From Flavobacterium sp. 90 (GTDB taxonomy: Bacteria > Bacteroidota > Bacteroidia > Flavobacteriales > Flavobacteriaceae): a stretch of DNA of 64,000 nucleotides. This document shows, piece by piece, positions 33,508 to 42,598 of the stretch. Position 1 is the stretch's first letter. Every line of letters begins with the position of its first letter. The stretch covers positions 930,001 through 994,000 of the forward strand of contig NZ_SMGE01000001.1 in assembly GCF_004339525.1 (NCBI RefSeq), read 5' to 3'. The notes under the pieces are model-generated. The model saw only the letters and a program-made list of their open reading frames with translations. It made no database searches and was not told the origin of the DNA. Both the position numbers and the translations under genes were made by a program.

Positions 33508-35913
33508 TTATTGCTTCAATACCTTTTTAGAATAAGAACCTGTTTTATCGCTTACTCTCACGATATAAACTCCTTTTGGAAGTCTTGAAACTTCTATTTC
33601 GGATGGATTTCCTTTTACAAAATCTACATTTTTCTTAAGGATGTTTTGTCCTCCAATATTGAATACTTCTACAGTAGCGCTTCCTTCATGATTGGTATCA
33701 ATTTTTAAATAATCATTTGTCGAATTAATAAAAATTGCCATATCGGTTGAAGTTTCGCTAGTTGGTGCAATTTCTGTTAAAGCTCTTTTTGCTGTTGATT
33801 CTACCTGAACCAATTGCCATTGTTGGTTTAATCCACTTGTATAATCCCAAACCTGAATATTAGCTCCATTTGCTGTAGAAACATTTTCAACATCCAACGA
33901 TTTATTACTGTTTACGTTGATAATACTGTAATATCCACCTCCCAGACTATTAACAGTCCATTTAAATTCATTAGAACTAGAGAACGTTTTTTGCTGCACT
34001 TTCAATCCATTTGCTGTTCCATTGTTTTCAACTGCCAAATACATTCCTGTAGATTTTACAATAATGTAATAACTACCGCTTCCTGTAGAAACAAATTTCC
34101 AACGTTGGTTGCTTCCGCCTCCGCCTGTAACATCATATTGCTGAATACGACCTCCGCTTGTAGTCGAATTATCTGCAACATCTAAACCTTTGTTACTGTT
34201 TCTTGAAATGATATTATAGTATCCAGGAAATCCTGTTGTTCCAGCATTTATTGTTATAGCGCTAGTTGCAGTTTTAGAACCGTCTACTGTAGTAACGGTA
34301 ATAGTAGCATTTCCGGCAGCAACTCCAGAAACCAATCCGTTTGAATTTACGGTTGCAACCGAAGTATTACTTGAACTCCAGTTTACTGCTGTATTTGTTG
34401 CATTACTTGGCGAAATTGTAGCTGTTAATTGTTGTGTTTGTCCCGCCGTAATAGTTGCCGAAGCCGGACTCACACTAACGCCTGTAACCGCAACCGGATT
34501 TGAAGCTCCCCAATTAAATGTCACAGCAGAAGATGCTGGAACTGCATAATCAAATGCCGAAGATCCTGATACTACTTTGATTGTATTTGCAGATCCTGAA
34601 TTGTAAATTACAAGTGCAATTGATCCGTCAGGATTTTTGAATGCAGAAGAAGTAATCGAACCACTTGTACTTGACGAAGCAACTCTTAAAGCGCCCGGTT
34701 TTACAAATTTTGAGATTTGACCAATAATGTAGTAAGCGACATTTTTAGTATAACTTGTACTATTGTTAACCGTTACGGCTCCCAAACAAGTCGTACATCC
34801 GCCAGGAGTGCGCGGTCCTAAACTTGAATTATTGGCGGCATTCCATTCTAAGACTGTTTTTGCCCAATTAGTCGTGCTTCCGATAACCACATTTTGCATG
34901 TGCCAGCCAAAGTCTCCGCTAAAACTTCCGCCTGAACCTGTGTATTGTTCTGTAAAATAAACATTCTTGTTTGTAGCATTTTTTACTGTTGACATTGCTG
35001 AGATATTTCCCAAATACAAGTGAAATGCAGCTCCGTCAACGTAACTGCTATTATTCAAAACATCAATAGGATAAGCCGTATTATCGCAATTATGATCAAA
35101 AGCGATAATTTTAATTCCGCCATATCCGGCTGCTGCCATTTGTGGTCCAAGTTGTTGATTGATAAAATTCTTTTGCTCTGTAGAATTCATCAGCATACTT
35201 GGTTCATTGTTTGGATTTTCAGGTTCATTTTGAGGTGTGATTCCCCAAATAGAAATTCCCTGTGCTGCCATTGCATCAAAATATTTCACAAAATACTTTG
35301 CATAAGCAGCATAATATTGTGTTTGCAGATTTCCGCCAACCCACGAACCGTTACTTTTCATCCAGCGTGGCGCTGACCAAGGCGTTGCTAATATTTTTAT
35401 GTTTGGATTGATTAGCTTAATCTTTTTTATAATTGGAATCAAATAAGTTAAATCTGGTCCGTTTAGACTAAAATTATTCATGTTAACATCTCCCGAAGTT
35501 TCGTTATAACTATAAGAAGAACTGCTTAAATCTGAAGCTCCAATACTAATACGAACCACATTTGCGTTTAAACCTGTAGTAGGATTATACAAATCATTTA
35601 ATAGTTGATTTTGCTGAGTTGCTGCCATTCCGCTAATTACTTCGCAACTTCCTTCGGTAAGTGTATAACCAAATCCATCCATTGTCTGATAAGTAGTTCC
35701 GGCATTAACCGTTACTGTTGAAGGATTAGATCCTGAATTAGCTCCAAAACTTACAGTACCTTGCTGTTGCAATAGTTTTGTCTGATCGCCCGAAGTAATC
35801 CACGGAGTAACTGTTTGAGCATTTACATTAGTAATAAACAAAAGCATTATAATGACCTTTATCATTATCGTAGCTTTTAATTGGTTTTTAGGTTTTAAGG
35901 TAGTTTTGTGCAT
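33508..35913 (-). CDS. Secreted GH30 glycosidase with Big_2, ricin-type and T9SS domains
   Basis: 801 residues. Signal peptide ends near NVNAQ (about residue 33); a second ATG at 35865 would shorten the n-region. GH30 barrel about 70-470: DGFGYTLTEGS (79-89), acid/base Glu230 in TPQNEPEN and nucleophile Glu322 in YFTEQYTG. The DGFG and VRISIGASD blocks resemble the beta-1,6-glucanase branch of GH30, so a fungal-type glucan is a possible substrate. Then a bacterial Ig-like Big_2 domain (about 475-560), a ricin-type beta-trefoil (about 570-705) with repeated NSNK-LDV units, and a C-terminal T9SS sorting domain ending SRLPKGVYIVRVSDKTGSYSKKVLKQ. Exported by type IX secretion, probably surface-attached or released. 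Confidence 0.92.
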   Translation of the reverse strand: MHKTTLKPKNQLKATIMIKVIIMLLFITNVNAQTVTPWITSGDQTKLLQQQGTVSFGANSGSNPSTVTVNAGTTYQTMDGFGYTLTEGSCEVISGMAATQQNQLLNDLYNPTTGLNANVVRISIGASDLSSSSYSYNETSGDVNMNNFSLNGPDLTYLIPIIKKIKLINPNIKILATPWSAPRWMKSNGSWVGGNLQTQYYAAYAKYFVKYFDAMAAQGISIWGITPQNEPENPNNEPSMLMNSTEQKNFINQQLGPQMAAAGYGGIKIIAFDHNCDNTAYPIDVLNNSSYVDGAAFHLYLGNISAMSTVKNATNKNVYFTEQYTGSGGSFSGDFGWHMQNVVIGSTTNWAKTVLEWNAANNSSLGPRTPGGCTTCLGAVTVNNSTSYTKNVAYYIIGQISKFVKPGALRVASSSTSGSITSSAFKNPDGSIALVIYNSGSANTIKVVSGSSAFDYAVPASSAVTFNWGASNPVAVTGVSVSPASATITAGQTQQLTATISPSNATNTAVNWSSSNTSVATVNSNGLVSGVAAGNATITVTTVDGSKTATSAITINAGTTGFPGYYNIISRNSNKGLDVADNSTTSGGRIQQYDVTGGGGSNQRWKFVSTGSGSYYIIVKSTGMYLAVENNGTANGLKVQQKTFSSSNEFKWTVNSLGGGYYSIINVNSNKSLDVENVSTANGANIQVWDYTSGLNQQWQLVQVESTAKRALTEIAPTSETSTDMAIFINSTNDYLKIDTNHEGSATVEVFNIGGQNILKKNVDFVKGNPSEIEVSRLPKGVYIVRVSDKTGSYSKKVLKQ

Positions 35914-36310
35914 AGTTTTCTAGTTTTTTAATAATTTAATTTTTCTCATTTTTTAAGATTAATTTTAATAATTCACAACAATATTATGTTAATTTTAATT
36001 AAAATGACATTTATTCGACTTTACAAATACACATCAAACTAAGAATTTTCCTTAACAAAAACTTATCTAACAATTTTTTAATTACCTGTTTTTCAATTAT
36101 TTAAAATTAACAAATAACTAAAATCTTACTTTAAAACTATGCAAATACAAGACGGCTTATATTTTAACCTCATAAATGTAAGATTTAGCTTGAAAATGGG
36201 AGCCTTTTGGGATTAATTTACTTTAGATAAAATAATCTTAAAATGATAAATATCAGAAAACAGAAGTGATCATATATCGTATTTTTGCACTTCACTTTAT
36301 AGCATAAAAC
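35914..36310. other. AT-rich divergent spacer
   Basis: 397 bases between the GH30 gene and the haemoglobin gene. It carries the haemoglobin -7 box at 36280-36287. I saw no gene, hairpin or repeat family in the rest. Confidence 0.5.
36280..36287 (+). promoter_or_regulatory. -7 box (TATTTTTG) for the haemoglobin gene
   Basis: An exact TAnnTTTG match followed by CAC, as at lysS, 23 bases before the ATG at 36311. Confidence 0.58.
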
Positions 36311-36697
36311 ATGGCAACTCTTAAAGATATTTCGAACCTGGAGGATATAAAAACAATGGTCAATACTTTTTATGATAAGATTAGAAAGGATGATCTTCTT
36401 GGCCCAATTTTCAATGATAAACTGCAAGATCGCTGGCCTGTGCATTTAGAAAAAATGTATGGCTTTTGGCAAACTATTTTATTTGATGTTCGCGCTTATT
36501 CCGGAAGTCCTTTTCCTCCGCACAAACAATTACCGGTAGACAAAACTCATTTTGATCGTTGGATTGCGATTTTTAATACTTCGATTGACACTCAATTTTC
36601 AGGACCAATTACAGAAGAGGCAAAAATGCGCGCCACAAATATGGCGTTTATGTTCAATCATAAAATTGAATATTTTAGAAACGCAGACAATCATTAA
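36311..36697 (+). CDS. Group III truncated haemoglobin
   Basis: 128 residues, the usual length. MVNTFYDKIRKDDLLGPIFND carries the B-helix Tyr (Tyr21) expected in the distal pocket. GFWQTILFDVRAYSGSPFPPHKQLPVDKTHFDRW has the group III signature GxPFPPH-x-LP, with His80 as the likely proximal haem ligand. FNTSIDTQFSGPITEEAKMRATNMAFMFNHKIEYF closes the fold. Cytoplasmic; binds O2, NO or sulfide-type ligands by family analogy. Single gene with a canonical -7 box. It lies downstream of no haem or nitrogen gene. Confidence 0.9.
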   Translation: MATLKDISNLEDIKTMVNTFYDKIRKDDLLGPIFNDKLQDRWPVHLEKMYGFWQTILFDVRAYSGSPFPPHKQLPVDKTHFDRWIAIFNTSIDTQFSGPITEEAKMRATNMAFMFNHKIEYFRNADNH

Positions 36698-36755
36698 TTC
36701 AAAAATTTGCAGGATATTTCGCTATATAGTTTTGGATTATAATTTTTTAAATAGT

Positions 36756-36763
36756 TAAATTTG
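36756..36763 (+). promoter_or_regulatory. Promoter for the gene at 36784 (TTG-N21-TAAATTTG)
   Basis: TAAATTTG at 36756-36763 with TTG at 36732-36734, 21 bases between, matching the Flavobacterium -33/-7 arrangement. The ATG is 20 bases downstream. Confidence 0.55.
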
Positions 36764-36783
36764 ACCAAACCAATATTTGAAAT

Positions 36784-37224
36784 ATGTTTAAAACATTACT
36801 CTCTTTTCTTCTTTCTCTTTTTATTTTTAATGGTGCTCAGGCACAAACAGTTAAATCAATTTTATACAAAGGCACTATTGACGGAAAAACCGCTGTAACT
36901 TTTTATATAAAAGCTGAAAATCATCCTTGCAACGCTGATCTAATGTATACTTCGATGTATCGTTACGACAATTCGGGCAATTGGATTCAGTTAAATACAA
37001 CTCAAAATAAAAAAAACGAGAACGAATTTGTATTTGTTGAGCAAGGATTTACCGGTGTCATGATTTTAAAGAAAGACAGCGCTACTCTAAACGGCTTATG
37101 GATAAGTCCCGACACTAAAAAGCAACTGAAAACAGAGCTGAAAAAAGTCCCCATGACGGCAAAAGACATTCAATTCTATGAAGATAAGATGGAAAAGGTA
37201 AATTATGAAAACAATGATTGCTAA
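36784..37224 (+). CDS. Secreted protein of unknown function
   Basis: 146 residues. Signal peptide MFKTLLSFLLSLFIFNGAQA then Gln; the mature part is about 125 residues rich in beta segments (SILYKGTIDGKTAVTFYIK, TAMDLMYTSMYRYD-like) with MILKKDSATLNGLWISPDTKKQ near the end. Two Cys (PCNAD and the C-terminal NDC) could form a disulfide. No family recognised. It has a good promoter and stands alone between the haemoglobin and hydroxylase genes. Confidence 0.65.
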   Translation: MFKTLLSFLLSLFIFNGAQAQTVKSILYKGTIDGKTAVTFYIKAENHPCNADLMYTSMYRYDNSGNWIQLNTTQNKKNENEFVFVEQGFTGVMILKKDSATLNGLWISPDTKKQLKTELKKVPMTAKDIQFYEDKMEKVNYENNDC

Positions 37225-37273
37225 AGCCTTACTTCTGGATAATTAAAAAGATTCTTTTGAAAATTAAAGCCCT

Positions 37274-37342
37274 AGCCCTGATAGAAGCGGTATCCTTTTT
37301 CTGGCTTCTTTAGCTAGGAAAAGATACAAGTGGATAGCAGGA
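37274..37342 (+). repeat. Structured repeat element, copy B
   Basis: Same blocks as copy A at 14463: GATAGAAGCGGTATCC and GATACAAGTGGATAGC. P1 is CCTG (37277-37280) with CAGG (37338-37341), a covariation against CCCG/CGGG in copy A. P2 is GTATC (37290-37294) with GATAC (37323-37327). P3 is TTTTTCTGGCT (37296-37306) with AGCTAGGAAAA (37312-37322), longer and different in sequence from copy A but still paired. It ends 148 bases before the hydroxylase start. Confidence 0.7.
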
Positions 37343-37490
37343 AATAGCTCCAAAAAATCCAAATAAACTACAACTCTATATCTAAAGAAACTGCAATAAA
37401 AAATCATTTCGAACAAAAAAATTGTGATGAATAGCAAAAAATAGCGTCTTAAATTCGTAATTTTACATTCTAATCTACAACGTTTTCGAA

Positions 37491-39248
37491 ATGAATGCAA
37501 GTATTGAAACCAACCCATTATTAGAGCGATTGCCTAAACATTTAAAGCAATTTATTAAATCGCAGGATTATAGCGATTATACGCCAATTAATCAGGCCGT
37601 TTGGCGCTACGTAATGCGTAAAAACGTAGATTATTTATCAAAAGTTGCTCATAGTTCGTATTTAGAAGGTTTGCGCAAAACGGGAATCGAAATTGATTCG
37701 ATCCCAAGTATGTACGGAATGAACCGAATCCTGACCGAAATTGGCTGGGCTGCTGTTGCCGTTGACGGGTTTATTCCGCCAAATGCTTTTATGGAATTTC
37801 AGGCTTATAATGTGCTTGTTATTGCTTCGGATATTCGTCAGTTAGAACATATTGAATATACGCCTGCGCCGGATATTATTCACGAAGGTGCCGGTCACGC
37901 TCCTATTATTGCGAATCCTGAATATGCTGAATATTTGCGTCGTTTTGGCGAAATTGGCTGTAAAGCGATTTCATCACACAAAGATTATCAGATGTATGAG
38001 GCGATTCGATTGCTTTCAATTTTGAAAGAAGCCGAAGATACTCCGCAAGAAAAAATCGATGAAGCCGAAAAAGCGGTTGCCGATTTGCAGAATAATATGG
38101 GCGAATTGTCTGAAATGGCTCAGATTCGAAACCTGCATTGGTGGACGGTTGAATATGGTTTAATAGGAACTGTTGAAAATCCAAAAATATATGGCGCCGG
38201 ATTACTTTCTTCGATTGGCGAAAGTGCCTGGTGTATGACGGATAATGTAAAGAAAATCCCTTATGATATTTCGGCTGCGAATCAAAATTTTGATATTACG
38301 CAATTGCAACCTCAACTATATGTTACACCGAATTTCTCTTATTTAAGTTTAATTCTGGAGGAATTTGCTAATAAAATGGCTTTAAGAACGGGAGGTCTTT
38401 CGGGAATTCAGAAGCTAATTCATTCGAATGCTTTAGGAACTATTGAATTGAGTACTGGTTTGCAAATTTCGGGAGTTTTTACCAATGTTTTGGAAGATGA
38501 AGGAAAACCTGTTTACATTCAAACTACAGGAAAAACCGCTTTATCGTATCGCGAAAAAGAATTGGTTGGACACGGAACTTTAACGCATCCGCACGGTTTT
38601 GGAAGTCCGATTGGGAAATTAAAAGGCTTTAATCTGGCGATTGAAGATATGAGTCCAAAGGATTTGCAAGCGTACTCTATCGTTGAAAATGAAACTGTAA
38701 AACTGGAGTTTGAAGGCAATATTATTGTTGAAGGAGAAATTATTACAGGCTCAAGAAACTTACACGGAGAAATTATTCTGATTAGTTTTAGAAATTGTAC
38801 CGTTACTCATGGCGAAACGATTTTGTTTCAGCCTGATTGGGGGAATTATGATATGGCAATTGGTAAAAAAGTGGTTTCTGCTTTTTCCGGTCCAGCCGAT
38901 GTGAATAGTTTTGATCTTATAAATTCTGTTCCAAAAACAACTACTATTAAAGCTAAGCATACAGACGAACGTGATGATCTTGAAGTTCTTTATCAAACTG
39001 TTCGCTTGACTAGAGAAAATAAAGATTCTAAATCTGAATTAAAATCTGTCTTTACTAAACTGAAAGAAAATCATCCTAATGATTGGTTGCTTTCTGTTGA
39101 AATTGCTGAGCTTTTGAAGGATTCAAATGAAGATCAGCTTCTACAGGAACTATTAGTTCATCTTGATCAATTGAAAGTTAAACGTCCAGAAGTGGCGCAT
39201 TTAATTGCTGGCGGATTGGATTTGATTTTTGATAAAGAAGCGGTTTAG
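37491..39248 (+). CDS. Aromatic amino acid hydroxylase (phenylalanine 4-monooxygenase), long form
   Basis: 585 residues, twice the size of a bacterial PhhA. The iron-binding catalytic core is in the first about 330 residues: PDIIHEGAGHAPIIANPEY (His131 and His136) and WWTVEYGLIG (Glu221) are the metal facial triad. It hydroxylates phenylalanine to tyrosine with a pterin cofactor. The remaining about 250 residues (ELVGHGTLTHPHGFGSPIG onward, SFRNCTVTHGETILFQPDWG) are a Bacteroidota-type extension of unknown role. The structured repeat copy B lies upstream. Phenylalanine is the most likely substrate; tryptophan or tyrosine cannot be excluded. Confidence 0.9.
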   Translation: MNASIETNPLLERLPKHLKQFIKSQDYSDYTPINQAVWRYVMRKNVDYLSKVAHSSYLEGLRKTGIEIDSIPSMYGMNRILTEIGWAAVAVDGFIPPNAFMEFQAYNVLVIASDIRQLEHIEYTPAPDIIHEGAGHAPIIANPEYAEYLRRFGEIGCKAISSHKDYQMYEAIRLLSILKEAEDTPQEKIDEAEKAVADLQNNMGELSEMAQIRNLHWWTVEYGLIGTVENPKIYGAGLLSSIGESAWCMTDNVKKIPYDISAANQNFDITQLQPQLYVTPNFSYLSLILEEFANKMALRTGGLSGIQKLIHSNALGTIELSTGLQISGVFTNVLEDEGKPVYIQTTGKTALSYREKELVGHGTLTHPHGFGSPIGKLKGFNLAIEDMSPKDLQAYSIVENETVKLEFEGNIIVEGEIITGSRNLHGEIILISFRNCTVTHGETILFQPDWGNYDMAIGKKVVSAFSGPADVNSFDLINSVPKTTTIKAKHTDERDDLEVLYQTVRLTRENKDSKSELKSVFTKLKENHPNDWLLSVEIAELLKDSNEDQLLQELLVHLDQLKVKRPEVAHLIAGGLDLIFDKEAV

Positions 39249-39442
39249 TATATTATTGCACGCAGATTTGGCGGATTTAAACTGATATGCGCGGATTTTT
39301 TTTAATCTCGCGAAGGCGCTAAGTCGCAAAGTTTTTACCTCATTTTATGTCATTTCGATCCCGAAGCTTCAGGATCGAAATGACAAGATTGCGGAAAAAC
39401 CTTTGAACCTTTGCCTCTCTGAACCTTTGCACCTTCCTCAAA
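39249..39442. repeat. Repeat cluster after the hydroxylase gene
   Basis: It holds a diverged copy of the TCTCGCAAAGACGCAAAG element at 39304-39331 and a 38-base near-palindrome at 39348-39385 centred on CCGAAGCTTCAGG (arms TGTCATTTCGATCC and GGATCGAAATGACA). A CCTTTGAACCTTTGC tract of the kind seen near 63900 follows. Confidence 0.75.
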
Positions 39443-40072
39443 TCATAACTTCAAATCCTGATTCAGCTCTTTTTCTGATTCAATAGTTTTTCCGTTGTAT
39501 TGAAGTTTCCAACCCATTGAATTGGTTAGAATTAAAATCTTAGATAATTCGCTAATCAAACGATTTTGTGCGTTTGTTTTCAAAGTGGAAGCTTCGATTT
39601 TCTTAGCTAAATTTGCTTTTACAGATTTGTTGATTTTATTGTAATCGTCTCCCGTAAACGGATTCAGCTTGCTTTGTTCAACATCATAAAACTGAATATC
39701 AGGATTAATCGTGATTTCTTCTTTTGGGATATTAAGAATTGTGATGGTTTTATTCTTTTCGTCGATATCGTATTTCATTTTATGCAAATCGTAAGCTACA
39801 GTAACATTTGCATTGACAACAACAAGTGCTTTCTTCTCAAAAGAAACCATATCCATCAAGTATTTCTGCTGGTTTTTATACGTGATAACTTCTGAAAAAT
39901 GTCCTTCAGTAACCACCAATTTACCAACATTAAGAATTTGCTGCTGAATCAGATTGGTGTTATAATCGATGGTAGAATCATCTTCTTTTTTGAACTGACA
40001 GTATTTGAAACCCAGAACTATCACAAGTACGAGCGCAGCTAAAACTATTATCCTTTTTATTAAATTTTGCAT
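39443..40072 (-). CDS. DUF4230 membrane-anchored protein
   Basis: 209 residues. One N-terminal membrane segment (IKRIIVLAALVLVIVLGFKYCQF) and a mostly beta domain. VNANVTVAYDLHKMKYDIDEKNKTITILNIPKEEITINPDIQFYDVEQS is typical of DUF4230 proteins. The family is broad and functionally uncharacterised. The body should face the periplasm. It converges on the hydroxylase gene and follows the TamL gene, from which an inverted repeat separates it. Confidence 0.85.
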   Translation of the reverse strand: MQNLIKRIIVLAALVLVIVLGFKYCQFKKEDDSTIDYNTNLIQQQILNVGKLVVTEGHFSEVITYKNQQKYLMDMVSFEKKALVVVNANVTVAYDLHKMKYDIDEKNKTITILNIPKEEITINPDIQFYDVEQSKLNPFTGDDYNKINKSVKANLAKKIEASTLKTNAQNRLISELSKILILTNSMGWKLQYNGKTIESEKELNQDLKL

Positions 40073-40134
40073 TCCATTATTTTATTAGACCAATTTACTG
40101 CTTTTTTTAGTTTTTTCCGCCACGAAATTTTTTT

Positions 40135-40259
40135 GCCACGAATTTCACTAATTTACACTAATTGTATTGGCTATAAAATAGGACTACACGAATTCTTAAT
40201 TTGTGTAATTGATTATTATACACAAAGTATGATTAGTGTAAATTCGTGAAATTCGTGGC
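40135..40259. repeat. 27 bp inverted repeat of the GCCACGAATTTCAC family
   Basis: 40135-40161 matches the reverse complement of 40233-40259 at 26 of 27 positions, with 71 bases between. A shorter inverted pair (ACACGAATT and AATTTGTGT) lies inside. It is adjacent to the TamL stop and may act as its 3' end. Confidence 0.85.
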
Positions 40260-40270
40260 GAAAACCTTTT

Positions 40271-42598
40271 TTAAAATGGATATCCAATTGCGATATTCAG
40301 AATCAGATTATCTTTTCGCCATGGACCACTTCCAAAATCAATATCCTTGATTACCCATCTTTCGCCTTCAGGTAAATAAGGTTTTCTAAGCGGAAATGCC
40401 AAATCGGTTCTTAAAACCAGAAAAGACAAATCAAAACGTAAACCGGCTCCGGCTCCAACCGCAATATCTTTCATGAAATCTTTAGTAATTTCTCCACCAG
40501 GTTTGTTCGGATCTGCATTTAAAAGCCAAACATTTCCTGCGTCTATAAATACAGCTCCGCGAACAATACTAAAAAGTTTTGCTCTGTATTCTGTACTAAA
40601 TTCCAGTTTTAAATCTCCTGATTGATCCGGTAAAAAATCATTGGTAGTTTTGGTATTCAAGTAACTTCCCGGTCCCAAAGATCTTGCTCTAAAGGCACGA
40701 ATACTATTGGTTCCTCCCACAACAAATTGTTTGGATGTTGGCAATGCGCTTGAATTTCCATACGGAAGTCCAGCACCAACAATGATTCTACTTGCCAATT
40801 CGCTTTCTTTTCCGAGTTTTAAATAATGCCTGAAATCGGCTCTCATTTTTACATATTGGCTAAAAGGAACATTAAATATTTTTATCGTATCATTCTTTTT
40901 AACATTTGCTCCTGTAGCCAAACCTGTTATGTTTCCCGCCAAATCTAAATCTCCGCTAAAATAGAACGTATTCTTTTTACGTTTCTGCATTGTATTGGTA
41001 TAGGTGTAGGTATAAGTTGGGCCAAAAATCAATTGTTTTTCAATTACTTTTCCCAACGATTCGTCTTCTTTAATATCTTCTAAATATTCTGCCGTAACAT
41101 GATTTGGACTAACATAAGTAACATCAATAACATTCAATTGATGTTCTTTTCGAATATTCTCTTTCCATTGATATCCGAAAGATGTTTTAAAAGAATTTAA
41201 AGCATACAATTGTGTTCTGTTTTGGTATTCATATCTCACAGCTGCTTTCGTTCTCGGCACATATTCGCTATTACCTTCAACATGAAAAAACGGAACGATA
41301 AATCTAGGCCATGTTAAACTGGTTTCTGTACCAAGTTTATAAATATTCTTCCCATTATTATCTCCCGAAAGTTGAAAATCGGCACCACCAAAAACAGAAA
41401 CCGTAAGCAATTCTGCTCCTCTAAATAAGTTTCTATTATTCCAATTTACATTGACTTCTGTTCCCGTATAACTAGCCGAATTTGTTTTCCCTAAAACCTC
41501 AAACCGAATAAATTTCTTTGGCAAAAGTGTCAAATAATAATAGGAATCCAGCGTATTAGGTAAACTATCCGAAGGTTTAAATTCGTTTTTTACAAAGCTA
41601 AAAGTTCCCAGATTCACAAACCGATTTAGCGTTAAATTATGATCTTTTCTATTGTATAAATCTCCTTTTTTGAAATAGATTGCCCGATCAAAAACTCTCG
41701 GTTTAAAAGTATCTGCCGTGTCTATAATCGTGAAATCTTTGTACTGAACAACATCTTCGGGTTTGTATTTAATGCTGTCTTTTGAAATGGCAAAATTCGG
41801 GTAAACAATAATTTTGTTAATCTTATAAGATGTAAGTGCTTTTGGCGGTGTATCTGCTTTTATTACCAGCCTGATTTTTACTTCATGATCGCCTTTACTA
41901 CTATCAACTTGCGCTAAAATATAATCCGGATTAAAATAATAATATCCCTTTTCTTTAAGTCTTGCATCTATACGCTCACGTTCGGCTTTTATAATATCCA
42001 AATCATAAGGTTTACCAACTTTTAATAAACTTCTTCGGCTCGATCTTGCTATTAATCTTGACATTGCCAACGAATCATCTGGAAATGTCACGCTTTTTAT
42101 GATGTATCGTTTTTTGGGTTCAACCGTATATTCCGCCGTTACTCTTTTGTTACTAACGGTAGAATCGGCACTTACGCGGGTTTTAAAATAACCTCGGTTT
42201 TCAGTGAAATTTCGAAGAACTGAAGCATTGTAATCCAAGTCGACTTTACTAAAAAGTACCGGCGGTTCACCAACTTTATTTCGCAACCAATATCGAATCC
42301 CTTTATCTTTTTTGGGCTGTCCGGCAATATTATAAATCCATAATTTAGGACGTAATCCCAGGAATTGTTTGTTAGGTTTTGGACGCAACAAACCTTCAAG
42401 TTCCGTCTCCAGTTCTTTGCGTTCTTTCTTTTTTATAATCGTGTCTTTGACGGTCACAGAACCCCCTGTATACAACAATTCTCCATCAGGCAAATACTTT
42501 GTATTGCTGCATCCAAAAACAAAAAATAAGGATAGCGCAATAAAATATCTGATGTATGCTGTTTTTATATTGCTATGTTTTTTGCTCATTTCCTTCAA
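40271..42598 (-). CDS. tamL: TamL: lipidated BamA/TamA-family outer-membrane assembly protein
   Basis: 775 residues. A lipoprotein signal peptide with FVFGC (Cys about residue 30) is unusual for an Omp85 barrel and typical of TamL of Bacteroidota. POTRA-like repeats fill about 35-400 (VKDTIIKKKERKELETELEGLLRPKP; KSVTFPDDSLAMSRL). The C-terminal barrel includes FVVGGTNSIRAFRARSLGPGSY, the (V/I)RG(F/Y)-type loop motif, and ends in NIAIGYPF. With TamB it is thought to help insert outer-membrane proteins or move lipids. Its start overlaps the TamB stop by 26 bases (17 if the second Met at 42589 is used). Confidence 0.9.
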   Translation of the reverse strand: MKEMSKKHSNIKTAYIRYFIALSLFFVFGCSNTKYLPDGELLYTGGSVTVKDTIIKKKERKELETELEGLLRPKPNKQFLGLRPKLWIYNIAGQPKKDKGIRYWLRNKVGEPPVLFSKVDLDYNASVLRNFTENRGYFKTRVSADSTVSNKRVTAEYTVEPKKRYIIKSVTFPDDSLAMSRLIARSSRRSLLKVGKPYDLDIIKAERERIDARLKEKGYYYFNPDYILAQVDSSKGDHEVKIRLVIKADTPPKALTSYKINKIIVYPNFAISKDSIKYKPEDVVQYKDFTIIDTADTFKPRVFDRAIYFKKGDLYNRKDHNLTLNRFVNLGTFSFVKNEFKPSDSLPNTLDSYYYLTLLPKKFIRFEVLGKTNSASYTGTEVNVNWNNRNLFRGAELLTVSVFGGADFQLSGDNNGKNIYKLGTETSLTWPRFIVPFFHVEGNSEYVPRTKAAVRYEYQNRTQLYALNSFKTSFGYQWKENIRKEHQLNVIDVTYVSPNHVTAEYLEDIKEDESLGKVIEKQLIFGPTYTYTYTNTMQKRKKNTFYFSGDLDLAGNITGLATGANVKKNDTIKIFNVPFSQYVKMRADFRHYLKLGKESELASRIIVGAGLPYGNSSALPTSKQFVVGGTNSIRAFRARSLGPGSYLNTKTTNDFLPDQSGDLKLEFSTEYRAKLFSIVRGAVFIDAGNVWLLNADPNKPGGEITKDFMKDIAVGAGAGLRFDLSFLVLRTDLAFPLRKPYLPEGERWVIKDIDFGSGPWRKDNLILNIAIGYPF

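Noticed and set aside
39249..39442. Possible tRNA or small RNA from the folded repeats
   Set aside because: The pairing is explained by the repeat families; no cloverleaf or conserved tRNA bases were seen.
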